Assembly (NCBI GenBank): GCA_964569025.1 | Contig: CAZMSQ010000016.1 | Location: 1-48,837, forward strand | DNA length: 48,837 bases | Reading direction: 5' to 3' | Origin: CAZMSQ01 sp964569025 | Lineage (GTDB): Bacteria; Bacteroidota; Bacteroidia; Chitinophagales; Saprospiraceae | In this document: one piece after another, positions 1 to 6,469 of the stretch | How the letters are laid out: every line of letters begins with the position of its first letter | Position numbering within the stretch: position 1 is the first letter of the stretch | Program-made: the position numbers and the translations under genes | Notes under the pieces: generated by a model | Database searches by the model: none | Told to the model about the DNA's origin: nothing | Seen by the model: only the letters and a program-made list of their open reading frames with translations

Positions 1-152
1 GGTCAGGAAGAATGGGGGTCTCATTTTAGTATTTCTTTGGTGGTCAGCGAATTTAGCAAAAAACTCGCCATTTTGCAGAGATTATTTACTGTCTAATCCA
101 CTTTTAAGGGGTTCTGGGAGGTTTTCTGGGCTCAGGTTAGGTATTTGTGAGG

Positions 153-311
153 TTAAGCGGTTTGCTTATAACCTGCCCCTCCTAGGGGGGTGAATTTCAC
201 CATCGGATGGTTGACTACTATCCCGTAAATTGAATTGAACTCCGATTCGGTGATTTCCTTACCTCCTTCAATATCGTCGATGACTGTGAACAGGTAGAAA
301 AACCAGTTCAT
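153..311 (-). CDS. Small hypothetical protein, 52 aa
   Basis: A complete ATG-to-TAA frame of 52 residues starts with MNWFFYLF and ends GYKQTA. It has an aromatic N-terminus and mixed acidic residues in the middle (DDIEGGKE), with no repeats and normal composition. It fills most of the otherwise empty 1-374 stretch and is divergent from the recombinase-like gene at 375. I do not recognise a family. It could be a small gene of the putative integrated element or a chance frame; codon use looks ordinary, but no clear ribosome binding site is visible. Confidence 0.35.
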   Translation of the reverse strand: MNWFFYLFTVIDDIEGGKEITESEFNSIYGIVVNHPMVKFTPLGGAGYKQTA

Positions 312-374
312 GACCCTGAGCAATTTTCGCTATTTTTGAGCACATTTCTTTTGTGTTTAAAAGAGTAACACATA

Positions 375-1487
375 ATGAAGATTGCCTACTCAAGAATTCC
401 AATAGAGGGTAAATCAACAGAGGATACACCGCCGGATATTCAATTCGATAAAGTACTCATTGATAGATGCTCAGCATCCATTCCCCTTTGGGAAAGAACC
501 AAGGGGAGGGAGATTCGCAGATTACTGTCCGCAGGGGTATTAAAAGAATTCCATATCCCCTTTATAGGTATGTTGGGTCATGATATCAATTCAGTAATGC
601 TGGTATGGAAGGAACTGACTGAATCCCATGTGAGAGTGGTCTGTAAAACTCCTGCCTTCGAAAATATAGATTCGGATGGGAAGACAACAGGTTCTTCACA
701 ATTGCTTCTCTCCATCCTAATGGTAATCGAAGAAATGACTGGTTCCATTCAAGAAGAGGAAAGACAACTTCTTAGAAAAAAACAAAAGGAAGGTGTCAAA
801 AGGGCAAAGGCAGAGGGGAAATATAAGGGCCGGAAGCGGGGGTCAACTGAAAGCGTAGATAAATTCTTGAGGAAACCCAAGACGATTGAAATACTGAATG
901 ACCTTTCAAACGGTCTTTCTGTTCGAGAAATTTCTACACTTAGAGAATGCAGTAATTCAACCGTCTACAAGGTGATGCGATTGAATGAGGAGAGAAAACT
1001 TACCGTGGGTAAGGTGGTCAAAATGATAACCGAGATACAAGACCCCAAATGGATAGAAACCCTTTCAGATGAAGAAAAGGAGAAGTTCCTCAAATGGGAA
1101 TGGTTGATAATAGAAAAACTGAAATTGAGTAAGAATCCACAACTGTTGGCATCGCTTTCGAAATTACAGGATGCCTTGAGTGGGATGAAGGAATTGGAAC
1201 AGGTGTCGGGTATCTATGGCATGGGAACCAAGATTGAGAGAAATCCATCCATTCTTTACAAAGCGATGATTGATATACTTCCAAAAGGACAGAGCAAGTT
1301 CACGACCAGAAAAAGGAAACCAGTACACAAGAATGACGGGGTTGTAGTGGATTTGATGACGAGGTATTTCGGGGAAAGCAGACACAGATGTACAGAATAT
1401 TATGAAATACTCAAAGAATTGGGACAACTTGAAAAGTTCAGGGTTTTTATTTTGAGGGCTTATGGTGAAAGTCCCGGGCAGGATTAA
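375..1487 (+). CDS. Degenerate serine recombinase (resolvase/invertase-like) with HTH, probably not catalytic
   Basis: The N-terminal 150 residues follow the serine resolvase fold: a YSRIP start in place of the usual YARVS, the strand-helix segment MLGHD at 66-70 in place of RLGRD, and the long dimer helix with EEERQLLRKKQKEG (127-140). Residues about 172-204 form a resolvase-type helix-turn-helix (LSVREI...STVYKVM). The nucleophilic serine is replaced by Pro9, and the two arginines of RLGRD by Met66 and His69, so strand cleavage should be impossible. Residues 205-370 are a charged, mostly helical extension that I do not recognise. The protein could still bind DNA as a site-specific regulator or accessory factor. 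The gene is convergent with the clamp-loader gene, six bases away, and lies in the AT-rich putative mobile region. Confidence 0.7.
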   Translation: MKIAYSRIPIEGKSTEDTPPDIQFDKVLIDRCSASIPLWERTKGREIRRLLSAGVLKEFHIPFIGMLGHDINSVMLVWKELTESHVRVVCKTPAFENIDSDGKTTGSSQLLLSILMVIEEMTGSIQEEERQLLRKKQKEGVKRAKAEGKYKGRKRGSTESVDKFLRKPKTIEILNDLSNGLSVREISTLRECSNSTVYKVMRLNEERKLTVGKVVKMITEIQDPKWIETLSDEEKEKFLKWEWLIIEKLKLSKNPQLLASLSKLQDALSGMKELEQVSGIYGMGTKIERNPSILYKAMIDILPKGQSKFTTRKRKPVHKNDGVVVDLMTRYFGESRHRCTEYYEILKELGQLEKFRVFILRAYGESPGQD

Positions 1488-1493
1488 TCCTCT

Positions 1494-2444
1494 CTAAATT
1501 TTTTCAATTATTTCAATAAGTGCCGCCACTGTCGGTATTTCTTTATTTTGAGCGTGGAAGTGACGGTATTGCCCTTTGGAAAGAGCAATTATTATATCTG
1601 CTGTCTCATGAGCAGCGTAATCATCAATCCGTTCATATAACAAAGTAAACAGGTCAGTAAAATCAGATACTCTGTTCTGGAGTATGACCTTTCTAATCTC
1701 CGATAGTTTCAGACTTTTGGATTTCGAAGATTTGAGAACATCGAGAATTTTCAATTTGTAATCATTCTCTATCAAATCTTGTAATTGCACCTCAAGAACG
1801 CCATCATGACTATTCAGCTGGCAGGTGTTTATGACCTTTCGAATATCGGGATAGGATGCATCAATAATTATATCAAGTGTCTTTTTCTCATAGGTAATGC
1901 CTACCTGTTGCAGCATCCACTCAACCTGGTTCGCTATATCCTCTTTAGTCGGTGGTTGGATATGAAAAATTTGACATCTCGACTGTATAGGGTCTATAAT
2001 TTTCTCAAGGTAGTTACAGGTCATTATGAATCTGCAGTGTCCAGAGAATTTCTCCATTAAATGCCGAAGAATTGCTTGTGCGTTGTGAGTCATATAATCG
2101 AACTCATCAAGAATTAATAGTTTGAAACTACTGAACCCTCCAGTTGAGGCAAAACTTGTTATTTTATTTCTCACGGTTTCTACATTATTCTCATCCGAGG
2201 CATTGATTACCAAATAATCGGAATCCGTTTCCATAGCAATAATTCGGGCAAGTGTTGTTTTTCCTGTCCCTGCTTTACCATGGAATAACAAATGGGGGAC
2301 ATCATTCGCGTTAATGAATCCTTTGATTTTTCGAATCAGGAATTCATTCCCAATGTAAGTATCTAATGAGACGGGTCTATACCTCTCTACCCATAGGCTG
2401 TTTTCTTTGTCCTTAAGTCTGTCTTTTGACTCCCAAAAACTCAT
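1494..2444 (-). CDS. RFC small-subunit / phage gp44-like clamp-loader AAA+ ATPase
   Basis: A 316-residue AAA+ protein of the archaeal RFC-small and phage T4 gp44 type. It opens with WVERYRP, the signature that begins RFC small subunits. It has Walker A GKAGTGKT (56-63), Walker B LLILDEFD (109-116), a sensor-like segment MTCNYLEKI and the SRC arginine-finger motif (155-157). A gp44-like YPDIRKVI follows in the lid region. Such proteins load a sliding clamp onto DNA. Bacteria normally use DnaX/HolA/HolB, which look different, so this is most likely of phage origin. No clamp or DNA polymerase gene is visible here; partners would lie to the left of the window or be host proteins. It is monocistronic in view and convergent with the recombinase-like gene. 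Confidence 0.85.
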   Translation of the reverse strand: MSFWESKDRLKDKENSLWVERYRPVSLDTYIGNEFLIRKIKGFINANDVPHLLFHGKAGTGKTTLARIIAMETDSDYLVINASDENNVETVRNKITSFASTGGFSSFKLLILDEFDYMTHNAQAILRHLMEKFSGHCRFIMTCNYLEKIIDPIQSRCQIFHIQPPTKEDIANQVEWMLQQVGITYEKKTLDIIIDASYPDIRKVINTCQLNSHDGVLEVQLQDLIENDYKLKILDVLKSSKSKSLKLSEIRKVILQNRVSDFTDLFTLLYERIDDYAAHETADIIIALSKGQYRHFHAQNKEIPTVAALIEIIEKI

Positions 2445-2625
2445 ATTGCATCAATGTATAAATGGTAACAAATCAATCTTATCTTCCCTAAAAATAGTCA
2501 TTTCAAGACATTATCAAGAAAATAGAACCAAACAAACCTGCCAACTCAGCCATTGCAACCAATATTCAATGCATTGTACTGCCAATCAACAAGTAACAAT
2601 TAAATTAAAATATCATTAAAATTTT
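2445..2625. other. AT-rich divergent intergenic region
   Basis: Very AT-rich DNA between the clamp-loader start and the rightward genes. It probably holds promoters for both directions, but no clear TAnnTTTG element stands out. Short gtaac words recur here and just upstream of the HUH-like gene (for example near 2591, 2800 and 2812). They might be binding sites, but they are not regularly spaced. Confidence 0.3.
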
Positions 2626-2799
2626 ATGAAAATCCATTTTCTCTGTTTTTCCGTGATATGTATTGCAATGGTTGAGGGAATACATTACCTGAAAATGGTT
2701 GAAAACCATCAATCCGTGTATATGCTGGGACTGAGTAGCAGATGTTATTCGGTAATGGGATTCCCCCATCCAAACCGCAACAGAAGTACCATTAGTTAA
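2626..2799 (+). CDS. Small hypothetical protein, 57 aa
   Basis: An ATG-to-TAA frame of 57 residues (starts MKIHFLCFSV) with a hydrophobic N-terminus (about residues 4-16) and a polar, arginine-containing tail. It ends 27 bases before the HUH-like gene and would be cotranscribed with it. No family is recognised. It could be chance: no good ribosome binding site is seen, but Bacteroidota often lack one. Confidence 0.25.
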   Translation: MKIHFLCFSVICIAMVEGIHYLKMVENHQSVYMLGLSSRCYSVMGFPHPNRNRSTIS

Positions 2800-2826
2800 G
2801 GTAACATAAAGTAACAGGGAAGCAGT

Positions 2827-3243
2827 ATGGCAGAATCAGTACACAAAAGGTGGATTACAATCCGTAAGATTCGCAAGGATGAAAGAGGTCGAATTCATCA
2901 CCCAACCCGTAGGGAACTCGAATCACAAATGAGGACAGTTCACCGCAAATTACTGAAGGGGGATACATCCTCGGTTATTCACTATTCAATTGAGGGAGAC
3001 CATGGAGATGGGTATCATACGCATCTTTCGGTAACATACACCAATGATACCAATCTATTCGATGTGTTGTATCGGTTCATTGGAGGTGTGGGTGACTGGA
3101 AACGTACTGTTCGCAGACTGACACCCATCTGGGAATGCGAAGGACAATGGGGAACTGTTACAGTTGGGAGGGAATTCATCAAATCTGACCGTTCTTACAA
3201 TTCTTACATCAACAAATTCCACTCTTCGAGGACACTGGTGTAA
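2827..3243 (+). CDS. Small protein with possible HUH endonuclease (Rep-like) motifs
   Basis: A 138-residue basic protein preceded by an aggga-type ribosome binding site. Three short motifs occur in the order expected of rolling-circle Rep domains: a hydrophobic strand RWITIRKI (8-15), the His-x-His segment YHTHLSV (63-69) inside a predicted beta strand, and Y-x-x-K as YINK (127-130) near the C-terminus. Known HUH Rep proteins use the two histidines to hold a metal and the tyrosine to nick and covalently bind DNA. The size is small but similar to minimal Rep nuclease domains. The spacing between the second and third motifs (about 60 residues) is long, and no helicase domain follows. The function is therefore an inference. 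The neighbours are putative mobile-element genes. Confidence 0.4.
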   Translation: MAESVHKRWITIRKIRKDERGRIHHPTRRELESQMRTVHRKLLKGDTSSVIHYSIEGDHGDGYHTHLSVTYTNDTNLFDVLYRFIGGVGDWKRTVRRLTPIWECEGQWGTVTVGREFIKSDRSYNSYINKFHSSRTLV

Positions 3244-3349
3244 TCATGAAATGACTATCTTGGTCATTCTACAAACGTTTTTTTACTCCTGACACATTCA
3301 GAATATTTTTATCCGTATGAAGAATCATAGAAAATTATGGGCAAAATTC

Positions 3350-3370
3350 TTGGGGAGTAGTACTCCCCAA
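3350..3370. repeat. Perfect 21-bp palindrome
   Basis: Two exact 10-base arms (ttggggagta and its complement) flank a single central G. With only one unpaired base this suits a dimeric protein-binding site or a cruciform better than an RNA hairpin. It lies between the HUH-like gene and the tRNA-like remnant, at the end of the putative element. Confidence 0.6.
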
Positions 3371-3449
3371 AATCGGGAAATTTCCATTTAGTTATTATTT
3401 ATCTGTTACGTAATATACTGTTTATCAGTAATTTACAAAATATTTTTTG

Positions 3450-3477
3450 ATTGGTTCACATCCAGTCATCCCGACAC
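3450..3477 (+). other. tRNA 3'-end remnant, candidate attachment site
   Basis: The sequence folds as a T-arm (five-base stem attgg/ccagt with loop ttcacat), followed by a seven-base acceptor strand catcccg and discriminator A. This resembles the end of a tRNA whose 5' end is CGGGATG, such as Bacteroidota tRNA-Pro. CCA is not encoded, as is usual in this phylum. The upstream 50 bases are AT-rich and cannot form the rest of a tRNA, so only the 3' end is present. Loop position 58 is C instead of the near-invariant A, which suggests decay. This fits the distal att copy left when an element integrates into a tRNA gene. Confidence 0.45.
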
Positions 3478-3484
3478 AAAAAGC

Positions 3485-3518
3485 AAAGGGGGTGCGATCC
3501 GAGTCGTACCCCCTTTTT
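3485..3518 (+). terminator. Intrinsic terminator after the tRNA remnant
   Basis: A 13-base-pair stem with one G-T pair (aaagggggtgcga with tcgtaccccctt) and a six-base loop is followed directly by a T run. It lies eight bases after the tRNA-like remnant and is probably the original terminator of that tRNA gene. Confidence 0.8.
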
Positions 3519-3726
3519 ATTTCTGTGTAATCAATTAAAACACCCTCAGAGAGGCTGGGCAAAATCGAAGGGTTACCGCCTCTCCGCTCTGTCAAAATTC
3601 CTTTTTTAGGTAGACAGCCTTCTTTCTATGTTACGTCACCCACCCACGGGCGATCCAGCCTCTTCATTCATATTATGGTAAGCGTAAAAGATACATGAGC
3701 AATCCCTTTCTTCAGGTGTCTCAATT
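3519..3726. other. Intergenic region, no gene seen
   Basis: No frame with coding character is visible on either strand. The stretch contains only short, weak inverted repeats (cagagaggc with gcctctccgctctg near 3550-3595). Confidence 0.4.
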
Positions 3727-4311
3727 CTACTTGCACAATTGTTCATGAGCATACACATGTTCAGCAAAATCCTGAAACCGCATTTCGGGATACTCCTGCA
3801 CCAATTCAGGGCAGTCTCCGTAGATCTCTGCGAGTAATTCTTTGTATTTCTCCTTTTTTACCAGAAGCGCCACTCCATTTCTAATGGTGTAGTAAGACTT
3901 CAGAATCCCGCCGGTCATTTTTACGCCTCCCATACCAATACCTGCAGATTCCTGCGCATCAGGATCATCATATACCTTGATCGCGCTGTCAAACCCCGGA
4001 TTGACCAACTGAAGAAGCACATATTTTTCCTTATTGCCTGGCAGCTTCGCCCGCTCGTAGTAGACAAAATCACGCTTCAGAATGTCTTCCGTGCTCGTAT
4101 TCCCCCACCGCTTCGCAGAGCCAGCCGACTCTGCAATCGCTCCAAGTTTCCCCAAATCACTCGCTGCTGCGCGCATTCGCATTACATCAGCAGCCATCAA
4201 TTTTTCTTTCGTCCCATCAGCCAGCTCAAAGCGCAGCGAGCGCATCAACCCATTCTGAAAGTTGACAAGCTTGATGTACCCCTTAAGCTCACGGCCGTCC
4301 TCAAGCGTCAA
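3727..4311 (-). pseudogene. Secreted-type hypothetical protein, interrupted by an in-frame TGA
   Basis: The continuous frame from a TTG at 4311 encodes 194 residues. In the same frame, coding-like sequence continues upstream (KYWKDVDIQGF) to a TGA at 4366-4368. Before that lies an ATG at 4413 followed by MYCILYLSIIGAAIT, which looks like a signal peptide. The early mature region (GRELKGYIKLVNF...DGTKEKL) resembles exported Bacteroidota proteins that start with a small beta domain of the form G-x-I-K...DG-x-x-x. The simplest reading is an exported protein knocked out by one nonsense change between signal and mature part. The palindromic repeat sits five bases upstream of the ATG. A short cytosolic product from the TTG cannot be excluded. 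The function is unknown. Confidence 0.5.
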
Positions 4312-4417
4312 ATACGAAACCTTTTGAGGCGTAAAACCCTGAATATCAACATCTTTCCAATACTTTCAGGTGATTGCGGCCCCAATAATACTTAAATAAA
4401 GGATACAATACATCGTC

Positions 4418-4466
4418 ACTGGTCGGACCACTATAGTGGTCCGACGACTATAGTGGTCCGACCAGT
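4418..4466. repeat. 49-bp palindromic repeat, copy 1
   Basis: Exact 20-base arms starting actggtcggac surround a nine-base loop. It is 46/49 identical to the copy at 12655-12703. Two of the three differences are a compensated C-G to G-C swap at paired positions 12 and 38; the third is the unpaired centre. It is a REP-like dispersed intergenic hairpin. Confidence 0.85.
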
Positions 4467-4696
4467 AGCTCCTCTAAACCCGGCCTGTTTACCAATGGTC
4501 CAGTCTTTCCGGCATTTGATATTTCGCCGTTAAAAAATTCAAATGCGGGCGGGCCCTCGGGGAGCTATCCACAAGTGCACAAACGATAAAAATCCTCCGA
4601 CCCATTCTCCGAAATACCACCCGCGAGCACGGCTTGGATCGCGAGCGGGCTGGCGATTTGAATTTTAGGCGAAAGATCACAAGCCTTGACTTTTTG
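4467..4696. other. Intergenic region, no gene seen
   Basis: Moderately GC-rich spacer between the palindromic repeat and the terminator hairpin. Short frames here look arginine/proline-rich and non-coding. Confidence 0.4.
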
Positions 4697-4722
4697 GTTC
4701 TTTTTTGTCAAGAAAAAAGAAC
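4697..4722 (-). terminator. Bidirectional terminator-like hairpin
   Basis: A ten-base stem (gttctttttt with aaaaaagaac) and six-base loop gtcaag, within a larger cttgac...gtcaag frame. It lies eight bases past the stop of the GH18 gene and would end the leftward four-gene operon. Similar gac-ttttt-ggttc hairpins are common after Bacteroidota genes. Confidence 0.6.
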
Positions 4723-4729
4723 AACCCCC

Positions 4730-6466
4730 TCAGGGCCTTCTCGAACTCAAGGTGTGACTCAACCTGCTTACCAGCACGAAGCAGATACCACCGGCTATGA
4801 AGGCAATCAGAAGCTTCCAGCGGTCCTCAGAAAACCATTCCATCAGGCTGATAAGGGGCACAATCAGCAGAGTAATCATGAGGAGGACGGTGTAGCGGTA
4901 TAACTGAACGCCAAGCAGCGATTCTCTGACACGCCAGTCATTAAAGGAGATTACCAATCCAGTAACAGCAGCAAGCGCGAACATCAGGAAGCTGACCATG
5001 AACATGTCGCGGTAGCGCATCATGAACCGACCGACTCGAATGGGGTATCCCTCAGCGGCGGCGATCGGGTCGGTAATGGCGATGGTATCTGAGGTGAAGG
5101 TGGTGTTGAGGACATCCCAAAGGTCGGGGTAGCCGTTGTCGTAGCCGAGGGCCCAGATACCAACACCCTTGAAATTGCGACTGAGGGCAAAATCGTATTT
5201 CCGCTTGAGGGTGTAGGCATCATCATACCAAACCTCCATGCTTGTGCTGTCCTGAAACTCGATGAAAAAGTATTTCGTCATGGCAGTAACATCCAGCTCA
5301 GGTGTGTACTGGCTGCTGTACAGGGTCATGATCTCCCGGAATGTGATGTCCCGGTCAAAGTAGGTATCGTACAGACCCTGTGCATTCAGTATGCCACTCC
5401 ACTGAGCCCCATAATAGGGGAGGGCCAGCACCGCCTTGCCCGGGTCGAGACCCTTTGATGTGTAATATTCAACGGTCTTTTGAAGGCTGGAGCCATCGCT
5501 TTTGACAGACCGAAGCGGGGCCACTGCGCCAGTGACCGAGCTTTCCCCATTGTACTCGTAGCCCATGATGACAAGCAGGTCGACTTGTCGGGACAGCGAC
5601 TTCACCTCGTAGCTTTGGCGATTGCCGTAGGCGGGGAGGGTCAGCGAAAGAACCGGGTTGACGCTGCCGCTGACCTTCAGGTTGAGGCCTTGCCTCAGCT
5701 CCTCCACAAACTGCACAAATGCCCATCGGTCCCGGTACAGGATGCCCTCAAAGTTGATGTCGACACCGTCTGCACTGCGTGCGTTAATCAGGCTGGAAAC
5801 GGAGTCAATCAAGGTCGTCCATGCAGCCGGATTGTTGAGAAAGGCACTGTTTTGGTCTGCCCCGTGGTTGGCCACGGTTAGCAAAACCTTTGTATCGGCG
5901 GCCCTTGCAGAATCCAGCATTGGAGTGGATTTCCATTCCGCAATTTGCGTCGGATTTGAATAACTGCCGGTGGCCGGGTCAACCTTGTATGCGTAATAGG
6001 CCAGCGTGCTGAGCAGGTCAAACGAATAACTCTTCCACGCGTCTCCCATCCAATAGGGATGCCAACCGAAAACCTCAAACTTCGGATCGAGCTTCCTTAC
6101 ATTCTCATTCTTTACATAATACACCTGATTGACAGAGTCCCAATAGAAATTGTTGGCCTGGATTTGTTCGCCTTTTCCCGTGTTCAGGTAGTCATAAATG
6201 TACCCGTACCGGTTCAGCATATTTTTTTGCGATACCGGCTCCATCCCTGCATAATAAGCAGCCACAGCAGAGTCTTGAGCGCTCGCGCCTTTCTTTTTGC
6301 CACCAAACAACTCTTTGACCTGATCGGCATCCCTGACCATACTTTTCACTTGAGACTGGGTGCGGCGCACGCTGCGTCTGGCCTGATAATACTCTCGCAT
6401 GTCGCATGAAGATATAGCGAAAATGAGTATGATGAGGCCCGCAATTCGGAGGTGTGATTGGCTCAT
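4730..6466 (-). CDS. Membrane-anchored GH18-like glycosidase lipoprotein
   Basis: The 578-residue protein starts with a lipoprotein signal (LIFAISSC, Cys21). A GH18 TIM barrel runs from about 130 to 455: FGWHPYW opens the first strand, and the catalytic strand reads DGVDINFE (233-240), followed by MGYEY (301-305) and GIWALGYD. The acid/base Glu240 is present, but the middle Asp of the DxxDxDxE signature is Asn238. Three hydrophobic helices follow at about 488-507, 524-542 and 549-567, so the barrel should face the periplasm from the inner membrane. The barrel resembles spore-germination/chitinase-like GH18 enzymes, whose substrates are N-acetylglucosamine polymers such as peptidoglycan or chitin. 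It is the last gene of a four-gene operon, three bases after the preceding stop. Activity may be weak or lost; the exact substrate is unknown. Confidence 0.8.
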   Translation of the reverse strand: MSQSHLRIAGLIILIFAISSCDMREYYQARRSVRRTQSQVKSMVRDADQVKELFGGKKKGASAQDSAVAAYYAGMEPVSQKNMLNRYGYIYDYLNTGKGEQIQANNFYWDSVNQVYYVKNENVRKLDPKFEVFGWHPYWMGDAWKSYSFDLLSTLAYYAYKVDPATGSYSNPTQIAEWKSTPMLDSARAADTKVLLTVANHGADQNSAFLNNPAAWTTLIDSVSSLINARSADGVDINFEGILYRDRWAFVQFVEELRQGLNLKVSGSVNPVLSLTLPAYGNRQSYEVKSLSRQVDLLVIMGYEYNGESSVTGAVAPLRSVKSDGSSLQKTVEYYTSKGLDPGKAVLALPYYGAQWSGILNAQGLYDTYFDRDITFREIMTLYSSQYTPELDVTAMTKYFFIEFQDSTSMEVWYDDAYTLKRKYDFALSRNFKGVGIWALGYDNGYPDLWDVLNTTFTSDTIAITDPIAAAEGYPIRVGRFMMRYRDMFMVSFLMFALAAVTGLVISFNDWRVRESLLGVQLYRYTVLLMITLLIVPLISLMEWFSEDRWKLLIAFIAGGICFVLVSRLSHTLSSRRP

Positions 6467-6469
6467 AAG

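Noticed and set aside
3400..3477. A complete tRNA gene
   Set aside because: Only the T-arm and 3' acceptor strand are present; the upstream bases give no anticodon or D arm and no matching 5' acceptor strand.
4418..4466. Intrinsic terminator or transposon end
   Set aside because: The palindrome has no T run, and identical copies lie elsewhere without a transposase or target duplication between them.
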